From contig JAPPKS010000023.1 in the NCBI GenBank assembly GCA_028819845.1, positions 95,673-159,672 of the forward strand: a DNA stretch of 64,000 nucleotides, written 5' to 3'. The position numbers were made by a program, and so were the translations under genes. The notes below the pieces were generated by a model. The model searched no databases, was not told the origin of the DNA, and saw only the letters and a list, made by a program, of their open reading frames with translations. Shown in pieces: positions 1-9,883 of this stretch. Position 1 is the stretch's first letter. Every line of letters begins with the position of its first letter. The stretch comes from Candidatus Poribacteria bacterium. GTDB lineage: Bacteria > Poribacteria > WGA-4E > PCPOR2b.

Positions 1-815
1 TTTGTTGCTAACGAATCGAGAAATATTAGCAACAAATCACTTTGTTGCTAACAGATGCACAACAAATCCGTTTGTTGCTAACGAATCGAGAAATATTAGC
101 AACAAATCACTTTGTTGCTAACAGACGCACAACAGTTTCGCTTGTCGGACACAAAACGGGAAATATGACCGACAAATGGATTTGTTGGTCACAGGTGTCC
201 AACAAATCTGTTTGCCGGACACGAATTGGAAAATATGACCGACAAATTGCGTTACCTGCTTATGTATGAGCAGCATATGCTTTTTGTTGCTCACAAAACC
301 CAATATATGAGCAACAAATGGATTTGTGGTGCACAGATGCACAACAAATTGGATTGTTGGACACAAATCGGGAAAAATGTCCTACAATTGTTTATCGGCC
401 ACAGATGTCCAACAAATCTGTTTGCCGGACATGAAACGGAAAACATGACCGACAATTCACGTTACCTGCCCATGTATGAGCAGCAAATCACGTTTGTCGC
501 TCACAAAACCCAATATATGAGCAGCAAATCACTTTGTTGCTAAAAGACGCACAACAGTTTCGCTTGTTGGACAAAAATCGGGAAATATGTCCGACAAATT
601 AATTTGTCGGTCACAGATGTCCAACAAATCTGTTTGTCGGACACGAATTGGAAAATATGACCGGCAAATTGCGTTACCTGGTCATGTATGAGTAGCACAT
701 CACGTTTGTCGCTCACAAAAGCCAATATTTGAGCAACAAATCACTTTATTACTAACAGATGCACAACAAATTCGTTTGTCGAACAAAAATCGGGAAAAAT
801 GTTAAAATATGCCGC
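1..815. repeat. Hierarchical array of covarying palindromes
   Basis: This stretch is built of tandem short palindromes and has no credible gene. Long hairpins (about 37 bp; arms such as TTTGTTGCTAA with TTAGCAACAAA) start near 1, 71, 140, 211, 281, 354, 421, 493, 563, 633, 704 and 775, giving a 70-bp period. Between them lie short hairpins (about 26 bp; TTTGTTGG with CCAACAAA) near 41, 111, 181, 322, 392, 533, 603 and 745, and a third type (CTGCT..AGCAG) near 250, 460 and 672. Positions 211-420, 421-632 and 633 onward form a superunit of about 210 bp. Inner stem bases differ between units but change together in both arms. Open frames run through on both strands as a by-product. The array continues past the left edge and decays after about 790. 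Function unknown. Confidence 0.9.
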
Positions 816-931
816 TTTTCAACTAACCGCTGACCTCTCTGTCCGATCGATTGATCCTTCGCGCTTCGTTGGGTTGATTACTTATCAGGGGGTATCTGAA
901 CGCATGTAAATATAATTTTAAATGTATAAAA

Positions 932-966
932 CCACTAGCCACTGACCACTGGTCACTGGCAACTGT
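932..966. repeat. Heptameric tandem repeat
   Basis: Five degenerate 7-bp units of the type CCACTGG/CCACTAG/TCACTGG lie just upstream of the ribosome site of the first WD40 gene. They resemble the short tandemly repeated repetitive (STRR) heptamers known from cyanobacteria. A second, unrelated heptamer array lies at 47963-48053. Confidence 0.75.
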
Positions 967-989
967 TTCTTAATAAGGAGAGTTTCTTA

Positions 990-3476
990 ATGAAAATAAC
1001 CCTGAAGTTAGTAATCATCTTACTAGCCGTATCTTCAATAACGGCGTCTGCTCAAGAATTCTCGCAATGGAACTTACCGGAGGGTGCGAAACAACGCCTC
1101 GGCAAGGGATGGATACGAGATATTCAGTATTCTCCTACTCGCCCGCATCTCGCGGTTGCAGGTTCAATCGGGATTTGGATATATGACACTACGACCAACC
1201 GCGAGATTGATTTGCTGACCGGGCACACGCGAACGGTCAATGCGATAGCGTATTCTCCGGATGGCAACTTGATAGCAAGTGGGAGCAGCGACGACTCCAT
1301 CCGGATCTGGGATGCGGTGACGGGCGACGAAATCAGAACGATATGGGGACATGAAGATGCTATCTGGAGTTTGGCTTTTAGCGTCGACGGCGCAACGCTT
1401 GCCAGCGGGAGTAACGATTATTTAATTCGTATTTGGGATGTTAACTCAGGCGAGGAACTTAAAAAGTTGATCGGACATACCGATTGGGTGAATAGTGTGG
1501 CTTTCAGTCCGACACACAATGTCCTTGCCAGCGGAAGCTGGGATCATACTGTTCGTTTGTGGGATTTGGACACAGGCGAGGAAATCCGAACCTTGCCCCC
1601 GCATTCATCTTTGGTGCGGTCTGTGGCTTTCAGCCCCGATGGGAACATGCTCGCCAGTTCGGATTTTGACGCCGTAATCCGCTTGTGGGATGTTGAAGCT
1701 GGAACAGAAATCAGAACATTCAGGGGCCACACTTCGGATGTTTTCGACATCGCCTTCTCGCTGGACGGCAAGACACTCGCGAGCGCTAGCGAGGACGACA
1801 CCATTCGGTTGTGGAATACCGAAACGGGCGAAACCGTCAAGACAATTACCGGACATACGGCTGATGTCTACAGCATTGTATACAGTCATGACGGCAAGAC
1901 GCTAGCCAGCGGCGGATATGACGCCACCATTAAATTTTGGGATGCCGAGACCGGAGACGAGATTAGCAGCATCACAGGGCACACGGATCTAGTTTTGAGC
2001 GTGGTTTTCACGCCTGACGGCCGCACGCTTGTTGGACGAAGTTGGGACAAAACCGTCCGCCTCTGGAACACTGAAACGGGTCAGCTTGATAATGTGCTGG
2101 TAGGGCATACAGATGATGTAGATGTGGTCGTGTTCAGTCCTGACGGCAGTAAAATTGCGAGCGGCAGCCAAGATGACACCGTACGTGTATGGAATGCGAA
2201 CACCGGAGAACTTCTGAGAACGCTGGTTGGACACTGGGCTTACCTGATTAGTTTAGCCTTCAGTCCCGACGGGAGTATACTGGCAAGCGGCAGCGAAGAC
2301 GATGTCGTTCGATTATGGCATACGAACACAGGCCTGCGATTGGATTTTCTTTACGGCCACGCGGCTGGCGTTGAGAGCATTGCTTTTCATCCCGCTGGCG
2401 AGATTCTCGCCAGCGGCAGCCGCGACGACTCAATTCGTATATGGGATGTCCCTTCCGGTAGAACACAGATAGCAATTAGGGAACATGAAGGCGATGTACT
2501 TAGCGTCGACTTCAATTTTGACGGTTCATTGCTCGCCAGCGGCAGCCAAGACCGAACCATCAGGCTGTGGGACCCTACAACGGGCGATGCGATTCGGACG
2601 CTAAACGGGCACGAGAGCGGCGTCCGAACCCTTAAGTTTAGCCCAGATGGACGCACGATTGCCAGCGGGAGCCGGGATAACACCGTTCGTGTGTGGAACG
2701 CCGCTTCGGGCGAACTAATGAACACGTTTGCCGGACATACGGCTGGTGTTAGGAGCGTTGCTTTCAGCCCTGACGGCAGCATAATCGCCAGTGGAGGATG
2801 GGACGGCACGGTGTTGATTTGGGACGCGCCGATACTGCCTCCGGAGGTTATCGAAGAGCCGCTGGCAGCGGATTTGGACGGAGATGGGATGGTCGATATA
2901 GCCGACCTGGTGCTGGTCGCTTCAGCCTTTGGCGAATCAGGGGAGAACCTAACAGCCGATGTGAATGGAGACGGAGAAGTTGACATAGCCGACCTAGTTG
3001 CGGTTGCTGGCGCTTTCGGGACGGAGACTGCCGCATCACCGGCGCGTCCTGATATCGCGGCGGTGCTGAACGAAACGGACGTAAGGGAGTGGCTTATACA
3101 AGCTCAGCAGTTAGGGCTAACTGATTCGAATTCGCAGAGAGGCATTCTCTTCTTGGAACAACTCCTCTTAGCGTTCCGACCATCCGAAACAGCGTTGTTG
3201 GCGAACTATCCAAATCCGTTCAATCCGGAAACATGGATTCCGTATCACCTTGCCGAAGACGCCGATGTGCAGGTTACAATTTATGACACGAACGGCAAGT
3301 TAGTCAGGCGAATAGATTTGGGAGTTCAACCTGCGGGCTACTACACCGAACAACGCCTTGCAGCATATTGGGATGGCCATAATCAGCGGGGCGAGGCCGT
3401 AGCAAGCGGTGTGTATTTCTATACCTTGTCCACCGCGGGTTATGTGGAAACGAGGAAAATGACGATACAGAAATAG
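990..3476 (+). CDS. Exported WD40 double-propeller protein with dockerin-like EF-hands and sorting tail
   Basis: An 828-residue exported protein. A signal peptide ends near residue 21 (ITASAQ). About 14 WD40 repeats follow to about residue 615, each with an IRLWD-type signature and GH dipeptide, enough for two seven-bladed propellers. Two dockerin-like calcium loops start near residues 628 (DLDGDGMVD) and 657 (DVNGDGEVD). From about residue 739 there is an NYPNPFNPETW module with an FlgD/T9SS-type Ig-like end, typical of poribacterial surface proteins. AAGGAG lies nine bases before the ATG. It is a close paralogue of the next gene but with a different middle domain. A surface scaffold or binding role is inferred; no catalytic motif is visible. 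Confidence 0.88.
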   Translation: MKITLKLVIILLAVSSITASAQEFSQWNLPEGAKQRLGKGWIRDIQYSPTRPHLAVAGSIGIWIYDTTTNREIDLLTGHTRTVNAIAYSPDGNLIASGSSDDSIRIWDAVTGDEIRTIWGHEDAIWSLAFSVDGATLASGSNDYLIRIWDVNSGEELKKLIGHTDWVNSVAFSPTHNVLASGSWDHTVRLWDLDTGEEIRTLPPHSSLVRSVAFSPDGNMLASSDFDAVIRLWDVEAGTEIRTFRGHTSDVFDIAFSLDGKTLASASEDDTIRLWNTETGETVKTITGHTADVYSIVYSHDGKTLASGGYDATIKFWDAETGDEISSITGHTDLVLSVVFTPDGRTLVGRSWDKTVRLWNTETGQLDNVLVGHTDDVDVVVFSPDGSKIASGSQDDTVRVWNANTGELLRTLVGHWAYLISLAFSPDGSILASGSEDDVVRLWHTNTGLRLDFLYGHAAGVESIAFHPAGEILASGSRDDSIRIWDVPSGRTQIAIREHEGDVLSVDFNFDGSLLASGSQDRTIRLWDPTTGDAIRTLNGHESGVRTLKFSPDGRTIASGSRDNTVRVWNAASGELMNTFAGHTAGVRSVAFSPDGSIIASGGWDGTVLIWDAPILPPEVIEEPLAADLDGDGMVDIADLVLVASAFGESGENLTADVNGDGEVDIADLVAVAGAFGTETAASPARPDIAAVLNETDVREWLIQAQQLGLTDSNSQRGILFLEQLLLAFRPSETALLANYPNPFNPETWIPYHLAEDADVQVTIYDTNGKLVRRIDLGVQPAGYYTEQRLAAYWDGHNQRGEAVASGVYFYTLSTAGYVETRKMTIQK

Positions 3477-3544
3477 GCTTAAGTATGCAAACCCTTACAC
3501 GCAAATGTACGCAACACACGATACCATTTATGGAGAATTCTAGT

Positions 3545-6298
3545 ATGAAAATAGTTTCGACGATATTTTTCCTTTTCTTTGCAATTTCACTGCACTGCCT
3601 TGCACAAGACCCTTCACAGTGGGATTTGCCCGAAGACGCCAGAGAGCGCGTCGGCAAAGGTTGGATTACGGAAATTCAGTATTCGCCGGATGGCTCTCGT
3701 CTAGCGGTAGCGAGCTCTATCGGCATTTGGATTTACGATACCGAGACGCTTAAAGAGGTTTCGTTGCTCTCCGCGCACACGGAGGAGGTCACCGCACTGG
3801 CATATTCCATTGATGGGAGTATACTCGCCAGCGGGAGTTGGGATAGGACCATACGGTTGTGGGATCCTGAAACTGGCGAGGTGCTGCAAACCCTCGAAGG
3901 GCATTGGAGTGGAATTCGCAGCATAGACATTAACTCTGATGTGACCACGCTTGTCAGCGCGAGTTACGACCGGACGGTTCGGCTTTGGGATATTGAGACG
4001 GGCGATGAGATTCGGATTCTCTGGGGGCATCGAGACCGTGTCAATACTGTGGCATTCAGTCCGGATGGCACTAAGATCGCCACCGGGAGTTGGGACCAAA
4101 CGGCGCGTTTGTGGGATGCCGCCACAGGAGACCAACTCCAAATCATCACTGCGCACAGGTCGCTGGTTCAAGCGGTAGCGTTCAGTCCAGACGGGGAGAC
4201 GCTTGCCACGGGAGATTACAACGGTGAGATTCACCTCTGGGACATTGCGACAGAGACACAGACTGCGGTTCTCACTGATCATACATCCCTTATCTTTGAC
4301 CTCGCCTTTTCTCCGCTAGACAGCGGCACACTGGCAAGTGTAAGTGAAGACGACACTATCCGCCTGTGGGACACGGAGGCAGGTACGCTCAAGAAGACGA
4401 TTACCGAGCATACCGCCGATGTGATTAGAGTTGTTTTTAGTCCTGACGGCGGTACAATCGCCAGCGGCGCTTGGGATGCGACTGTTCGTTTTTGGGACGC
4501 GGAGACAGGTTCACACCTAAATACAATAACCGGACATGCGGATGTTGTTTTGAGCGTTAGTTTCAGACCGGACGGTCGTGCGCTTGTTGGGCGAAGTTGG
4601 GACTCTACAATTCGGATATGGAACACGGAAACGGGAAAACTCGATCATGTCTTGTTTGGGCATACGGACGATGTAGGTATTGTGGTCTTCAGTCCGGATG
4701 GGCGCACACTGGCTAGCGGCAGCGAAGACCACACAGTCCGTTTATGGGACGTTGAAACCGGGGCGCACTTGAAAACTCTCGTCGGGCACAGAGCTTATCT
4801 AATTACCCTCGCATTCAACGCCGATGGAACCATGCTTGCCAGCGGCAGCGAAGATGATGATATCCGCTTGTGGGATGTAGCATCCGGAGCGCGGCTGCGA
4901 ACACTCATCGGACATACGACAGGGGTGGAGGGACTAGCTTTTAGCCCCGATGGCCGCACGCTCGCGAGCGCAAGCCGAGACAATTCTGTCCGTTTATGGG
5001 ATGTCGAAAACGGCAAGGAATTGCACAAACTTCTGGGACATCGCGGTGATGCGATTACCGTTGCTTTCAGTCCTGACGGAAACACGGTGGCGAGCGGCGG
5101 TTGGGACGCTGTCATCCGTTTGTGGGACGTTTCCACCGGCGAGTTGCGGGAATCCGTCGAGTCGTTTCACACCGGCATTAAGAGCATAACGTACAGTCCG
5201 GATGGTGAGAAGATTGCGACCGGAAGTTGGGATAATACTGTACGCCTTTGGGATACTAAAACGCTTGCGCGTATCAAGACCTTTCATGGACACAAGTCGT
5301 TCGTCTATAGCGTCGCATTCAACGGGGACGGCAGCGTAATTGGCAGCGGCGGGGTTGACGGTACGTTATTGCTGTGGGAGACGCCGCCGTTACCCCCAAT
5401 CTACGTCAAGACGCTAGCACAGGGATTGAACATGATTTCCCTGCCGCTAATGCCAGAAGACTCGATTTCTGCCCGTGCACTCGCTCAGATGGCGAATGCC
5501 ACCGCTGTTATTCGATTCGATAGGGAGACTCAGGGCTTCATAGCATTCACGGATGATGAGCGCGGGTCGGGCTTCCCGATTGAAGGCGGCGAGGCTTATA
5601 TCGTCAACACGCCGGATGGCGGTTCAGTGGCATTCTCCGGTGAGGCGTGGGAGAACGAACCCGCTGCAGCACCGCCGGTCAGTCCTTTTAGAGAAGCTTG
5701 GGCATTCATCGTGGCTAGCGATTTGAAAAATGCCGTGGCTGATACCAACTATACGGTAATTGCCGAGAATCTGCGTACCGGTGTTGTTGTAACTGACGAA
5801 ATCGCCCCGAACAAAACACGTGTTGCTGCTGTTTGGGCCGATCTCAATCGGAATAGTGTGGTGCGAGCAGGTGATAAGCTGGACATCACAGTGATTGATG
5901 ACGGAGGGAACACTGTTTCTGGCCCGCACCGCTACACGGTCGACGTTGCCGACATCCGCAAAGCTTACATTCGCCTGCCGCTAGTTGTTGGTGACATACG
6001 TCCGGTGCAGACGCTGCTCGCGCAGAATTTTCCCAATCCGTTCAACCCAGAGACGTGGCTGCCCTTCCAGCTTAGTCAACCTGGCCTTGCCGCCATACAG
6101 ATATACGATGCGTCTGGGCGCCTCATAAGGACACTTGACCTTGGCGCAAAACCGGCGGGATACTACATGACACGATCCAAAGCTGCATATTGGGATGGCC
6201 GCAACAGTTCCGGTGAACGTGTTGCCTCCGGCAGCTATTTCTACACGCTTGAGACGGACGAATTTTCCGCGACGCGTAAGATGTTGATAGCTAAATAG
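3545..6298 (+). CDS. Exported WD40 double-propeller protein, paralogue of the upstream gene
   Basis: A 917-residue exported protein. The start at 3545 is chosen because GGAG lies nine bases upstream and the signal peptide (MKIVSTIFFLFFAISLHC) begins there; an in-frame ATG at 3485 would add 20 unlikely residues. About 14 WD40 repeats run to about residue 615. From about 620 a beta-rich module begins (VKTLAQGLNMISLPL), and from about 828 comes the NFPNPFNPETW Ig-like/sorting tail. The repeats align in order with those of the gene at 990, so the pair arose by tandem duplication, but the EF-hand module of the first is replaced here. Role inferred as extracellular binding or scaffolding. Confidence 0.88.
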   Translation: MKIVSTIFFLFFAISLHCLAQDPSQWDLPEDARERVGKGWITEIQYSPDGSRLAVASSIGIWIYDTETLKEVSLLSAHTEEVTALAYSIDGSILASGSWDRTIRLWDPETGEVLQTLEGHWSGIRSIDINSDVTTLVSASYDRTVRLWDIETGDEIRILWGHRDRVNTVAFSPDGTKIATGSWDQTARLWDAATGDQLQIITAHRSLVQAVAFSPDGETLATGDYNGEIHLWDIATETQTAVLTDHTSLIFDLAFSPLDSGTLASVSEDDTIRLWDTEAGTLKKTITEHTADVIRVVFSPDGGTIASGAWDATVRFWDAETGSHLNTITGHADVVLSVSFRPDGRALVGRSWDSTIRIWNTETGKLDHVLFGHTDDVGIVVFSPDGRTLASGSEDHTVRLWDVETGAHLKTLVGHRAYLITLAFNADGTMLASGSEDDDIRLWDVASGARLRTLIGHTTGVEGLAFSPDGRTLASASRDNSVRLWDVENGKELHKLLGHRGDAITVAFSPDGNTVASGGWDAVIRLWDVSTGELRESVESFHTGIKSITYSPDGEKIATGSWDNTVRLWDTKTLARIKTFHGHKSFVYSVAFNGDGSVIGSGGVDGTLLLWETPPLPPIYVKTLAQGLNMISLPLMPEDSISARALAQMANATAVIRFDRETQGFIAFTDDERGSGFPIEGGEAYIVNTPDGGSVAFSGEAWENEPAAAPPVSPFREAWAFIVASDLKNAVADTNYTVIAENLRTGVVVTDEIAPNKTRVAAVWADLNRNSVVRAGDKLDITVIDDGGNTVSGPHRYTVDVADIRKAYIRLPLVVGDIRPVQTLLAQNFPNPFNPETWLPFQLSQPGLAAIQIYDASGRLIRTLDLGAKPAGYYMTRSKAAYWDGRNSSGERVASGSYFYTLETDEFSATRKMLIAK

Positions 6299-6768
6299 TA
6301 TCAAATGACCGGATGACTGCCACCTGCGCTGTCATTCATTGTAGCAGGTAGATGCGAACGCTGTATTGTTTCGTGGCTTGATTTTGACCTCCATGAGTCG
6401 ATTGTAACTGATAGTGATGCCATGTCCTTAGCGCATGTTTGAATAATTAGGTGACAAAACCATTCTTGGGCGTTTGAGTTGGTAGAACTGGTGGAAATTC
6501 TATCGCACGGGATTTACTATCGCCTTCGCAATTCGCTCAGTTGATTCTATTCGGTCGCTTAACTCCACTAAATACCTTACTCCTGAATTGGGCGGGGGAA
6601 GATGCCCCGCCTACGGAGGGAGGTTGTATAAAATGAATTTTCAAACACGTTCTTATAGTTTAGCTCATGGAGTCATTTGATACATAACGAATGACAAATA
6701 TTACGGCAATCTCTGTACGGATAATTGAGCCAATTCACTTAATCTTCAAAATAGGAGATTCTTTATAA
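6299..6768. other. Intergenic region
   Basis: No gene is seen in these 470 bases. A perfect 7-bp stem GGCGGGG/CCCCGCC at 6591-6611 has no T-run and looks like one of the GC-rich dispersed palindromes scattered through the window rather than a terminator. The ribosome site of the next gene (AGGAG) closes the region. Confidence 0.6.
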
Positions 6769-7269
6769 ATGCCAACTCCAAGTGCACCTATGCCAAGCAT
6801 GACTTGGCTGTACTTTGTGTTAATTACCGTCTTATGTTGGGGGCTGTACGGTGTTTTGCTTCATACGGGCCAGATGTCTATGGGAGACCCGGTCCATGGG
6901 CGTTACAAATCATTTCTCTTCGTTGGGAGCGCTTATTTGCTGATAGCGGTTTTGGCGCCAACCATCATGTTAATCGCCAACGGCGCGTCATGGAGTTTTC
7001 CTGTAAAGGGCATACTCTGGTCAACCCTTGCGGGTACTGTTGGGGCGGTGGGGGCATTCTGCGTACTATTGGCGTTTGGGGCGAAGGGTGTGCCGAGCGT
7101 AGTCATGTCGATTATTTTTGCCGGTGCGCCGATTGTCAATGCGATTGTGGCGATGGTGATGCACCCACCCGCCGGCGGTTTAAGTTCGCTGCGTTGGCCT
7201 TTTGTGCTAGGCATCCTGTGTGCAGCGCTCGGCGGTTGCCTCGTGACCCTTTTTAGACCCGGGTCGTAG
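6769..7269 (+). CDS. Small EamA-like membrane protein
   Basis: A 166-residue hydrophobic protein with about five predicted membrane spans: residues 12-31, 46-66, 80-103, 110-128 and 143-160. Glycine-rich helices (GTVGAVGAFCVLLAFG) are like half of an EamA/DMT transporter. GGAG at 6754-6757 supports the ATG. At half the length of a standard 10-span DMT carrier it would need to dimerise. Substrate unknown. It stands alone between the WD40 pair and the channel operon. Confidence 0.7.
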   Translation: MPTPSAPMPSMTWLYFVLITVLCWGLYGVLLHTGQMSMGDPVHGRYKSFLFVGSAYLLIAVLAPTIMLIANGASWSFPVKGILWSTLAGTVGAVGAFCVLLAFGAKGVPSVVMSIIFAGAPIVNAIVAMVMHPPAGGLSSLRWPFVLGILCAALGGCLVTLFRPGS

Positions 7270-7440
7270 GTTTTCATTTGACCGAGTGGGAAGTAAAATA
7301 GTTTTCACTGACAGAATACTTACCGCCATAGCCGCTGAAAGCTATTGGAACCGCTACTTGCTCTTTTGAACCTTCCTTATTCAATCTGTTAATCATATCA
7401 GAATGATACCTACCGTTCTTTGAGGTATCAGGAGATTTCT

Positions 7441-8691
7441 TTGTTAGAACTTATCGCTGGCTTTTTGAAGGGACCACATATTAACGACGCGACAGCGGAC
7501 CTCATCGCGAGAGGTGTTGTCATTGCGCTAATAATCGTATTCAGTGTGCTTACCAACTTTCTTGTTAAACGGCCGCTTTTGGCTATTCTGACCAATCTGA
7601 TTGCCCGCACGCAAACGGAATGGGACAACACATTTCTTGAGAAAAAAGTCCTTAATCAACTGGCGCATCTCGCGCCTGCGATGATGATTTACGTCACGGC
7701 GCCGCTAGCATTAGAAGGATACGAAAAAGCAATCGCATTTACTGCGGCGGCCGTGCAAATCTATATGATTGTTGTTGGGATTTTGGTTATCAATGCGTTT
7801 CTCAATGCTGTTCTCGATATTTACCGCACATTTGAGGTTGCTAGAGAAATCCCAATCAAGGGCTTTATCCAGGTTGCAAAGATAGTTATCTGTTTAGTTG
7901 GTGGCATTTTCATCGTTTGCATTTTAATGAAAAAAACTCCGCTCGTTTTCCTCAGCGGCCTCGGTGCGTTGACCGCCATACTGTTGCTAATTTTCAGAGA
8001 CGCCATTCTTGGGTTCGTCGCAGGTATACAATTGATTACCAATAAGATGTTGGCGCGGGGGGATTGGATTGAAATGCCCAAGTACGGCGCGGATGGCGAT
8101 GTGCTGGATGTTGCCTTAACAACGGTCAAAGTTCAGAATTGGGATAAAACAATAACTACGATTCCGACCTATGCGTTGATTAGCAATTCTTTCAAGAATT
8201 GGCGGGGTATGCAAGAATCCGGCGGGCGCCGCATAAAGCGGTCTGTTTATATTGATGTGAGTACGATTAAACTGTGCACTGAGGAGATGCTGGCACGGTT
8301 TTCCAAAATACAGTACATTTCGGAGTATATCGCAAGGAAAAAGGAAGAGGTCACAGCGTATAACACGGAATCACACGTTGATGAGACAAGCGTTGTGAAC
8401 GGAAGACGGCTCTCCAACATTGGGACATTTCGCGCCTATGTCGTCGCCTATCTGAAAAATCACCGGATGATTAATCAAGACATGACGTTTCTTGTCCGCC
8501 AGTTGGCACCCACAGACCACGGTCTGCCGCTTGAGGTCTACGTATTCTGCAAAGACATAGTCTGGGCAAACTACGAAGCAATTCAGGCAGATATTTTCGA
8601 TCATATTCTTGCGGTTGTGCCTGAATTTGATTTGAGAGTCTTTCAACATCCATCGGGAAGTGATTTCAGTAAATTCGCTAGCTATAAATGA
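7441..8691 (+). CDS. YbdG-type MscS mechanosensitive channel
   Basis: A 416-residue inner-membrane channel that would open under membrane tension to release solutes in osmotic downshock. N-terminal spans are followed by the MscS pore and beta domain with strings characteristic of the YbdG/MscM branch: GDWIEMPKYGADGDV, TTIPTYALISNSFKNW and SGGRRIKRS. The start is TTG 7441, six bases after GGAG (7431-7434). This gives almost exactly the family length (about 415); an upstream in-frame TTG at 7420 has no ribosome site. The thioesterase gene follows 31 bases downstream. Confidence 0.88.
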   Translation: MLELIAGFLKGPHINDATADLIARGVVIALIIVFSVLTNFLVKRPLLAILTNLIARTQTEWDNTFLEKKVLNQLAHLAPAMMIYVTAPLALEGYEKAIAFTAAAVQIYMIVVGILVINAFLNAVLDIYRTFEVAREIPIKGFIQVAKIVICLVGGIFIVCILMKKTPLVFLSGLGALTAILLLIFRDAILGFVAGIQLITNKMLARGDWIEMPKYGADGDVLDVALTTVKVQNWDKTITTIPTYALISNSFKNWRGMQESGGRRIKRSVYIDVSTIKLCTEEMLARFSKIQYISEYIARKKEEVTAYNTESHVDETSVVNGRRLSNIGTFRAYVVAYLKNHRMINQDMTFLVRQLAPTDHGLPLEVYVFCKDIVWANYEAIQADIFDHILAVVPEFDLRVFQHPSGSDFSKFASYK

Positions 8692-8722
8692 AACCCGCTC
8701 TTTACGCACAATAGCACGGCTC

Positions 8723-9157
8723 ATGCCACACGAATACCACACAAGGCGACGCGTAGAATTTTCTGACACGGACATGGCTGGTATTGTCCACTTTTCCCGG
8801 TTTTTTGTGTTCATGGAAACCGCCGAACACGAATTTTTGCGTTCCTTGGGAACGAGCGTTACTACAGAATGGAATGGAGATATTGTCAGTTGGCCAAGGT
8901 TGGCAGCATCATGCGAATATCTCAAGCCAGCGAAATTTGAAGATGAACTGGACATCCAACTGACAGTTCATAGAAAGGGGACCAAATCCCTCACCTACCG
9001 GTTCGTTTTTACGAAGGGCGATGTGGACATCGCTTGGGGCAAATTGTCCGTTGTGTGCTGTATCTGCAACCCCGGCGAAAAGGTGCGCGCCATCCCGATA
9101 CCGGATTATATCGCTGACCATATTGAAGAAGCGCCACACACCGAATTGGACGGCTGA
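8723..9157 (+). CDS. YbgC/FadM-like acyl-CoA thioesterase
   Basis: A 144-residue single hotdog-fold thioesterase. The N-terminus HTRRRVEFSDTDMAGIVHF is the 4-hydroxybenzoyl-CoA thioesterase/YbgC signature, with the catalytic aspartate in the SDTD segment. It would hydrolyse short or aryl acyl-CoA or acyl-ACP esters in the cytoplasm. ATG 8723 was chosen because it clears the upstream channel gene and matches family length; the open frame extends to 8660 but would overlap. The YbbA-like ABC gene follows after 36 bases. Confidence 0.85.
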   Translation: MPHEYHTRRRVEFSDTDMAGIVHFSRFFVFMETAEHEFLRSLGTSVTTEWNGDIVSWPRLAASCEYLKPAKFEDELDIQLTVHRKGTKSLTYRFVFTKGDVDIAWGKLSVVCCICNPGEKVRAIPIPDYIADHIEEAPHTELDG

Positions 9158-9193
9158 CACTCAACTAGGGATGCAACAACGAAGTCCTGAATT

Positions 9194-9883
9194 ATGACGA
9201 CATCGGATTCAACCTCACTCAAAATCTCGGAAGTTTATAAGAACTTCGGGCATGAATCGCGTGAGGTCGAGGTGCTTCGCGGCGTTTCGCTTGAGATGAG
9301 CGGCGGCCAATCTCTTGCAATAACCGGCCCCTCCGGCTCCGGGAAAAGTACCTTACTGCACCTGATTGGCACGTTGGACAGACCGTCATCGGGGAAAATC
9401 GAAATCAACGATAAAGACCCGTTTGCGCTGCCAGAGCCGCAACTCGCCAAATTTCGGAACCGGGTAATTGGCTTTGTTTTTCAAGACCACCACCTGTTGC
9501 CGCAGTTTTCGGTTTTGGAAAATGTACTCATTCCCACCATGGCTTTTAAGCGGTACAACGGCGGCGCCGAAGCACGAGCGAAAATGCTGCTGGAAAGCGT
9601 TGGACTCACTCACCGACTGGGCCATCGTCCCCCCGAACTCTCCGGCGGGGAGTGCCAGCGTGTCGCTGTGGCACGCGCTCTCATTAATCGTCCGAGCCTG
9701 CTGCTCTGCGATGAACCCACGGGAAATCTTGACCGAGCTACGGCGGACACGGTCGCGTCGCTCCTATTTGAACTCCACGAAGTTGAGCAAAATATTCTGA
9801 TTGTCGTAACGCACAGCCTCGAACTTGCAAGTCGACTTGGACGCTGTCTCGAACTGGAGGAAGGCACTTGCGTCGAAGTTTAA
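9194..9883 (+). CDS. ABC exporter ATPase, LolD/YbbA family
   Basis: A 229-residue ATPase. Walker A is GPSGSGKST, Q-loop FVFQDHHLLPQ, signature LSGGECQRVAVARAL, Walker B LLLCDEPTGNLD and switch histidine VVTHS. The LFQD..LLP and EPTGNLD strings are typical of the LolD/MacB/YbbA group, which powers FtsX-type permeases. Its last 16 bases overlap the permease gene, so the two are co-translated. Confidence 0.93.
   Translation: MTTSDSTSLKISEVYKNFGHESREVEVLRGVSLEMSGGQSLAITGPSGSGKSTLLHLIGTLDRPSSGKIEINDKDPFALPEPQLAKFRNRVIGFVFQDHHLLPQFSVLENVLIPTMAFKRYNGGAEARAKMLLESVGLTHRLGHRPPELSGGECQRVAVARALINRPSLLLCDEPTGNLDRATADTVASLLFELHEVEQNILIVVTHSLELASRLGRCLELEEGTCVEV

Noticed and set aside
42-725. Open reading frames on both strands across the palindrome array
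   Set aside because: They follow the repeat period on both strands, contain no domain, lack ribosome sites and are explained by the palindromes.
1-815. CRISPR array
   Set aside because: The units between hairpins are themselves repeated and there are no unique spacers or cas genes.
1164-6304. Many antisense and offset ORFs under the WD40 genes
   Set aside because: They arise from the repeated WD40 codons and overlap strong genes on the + strand.
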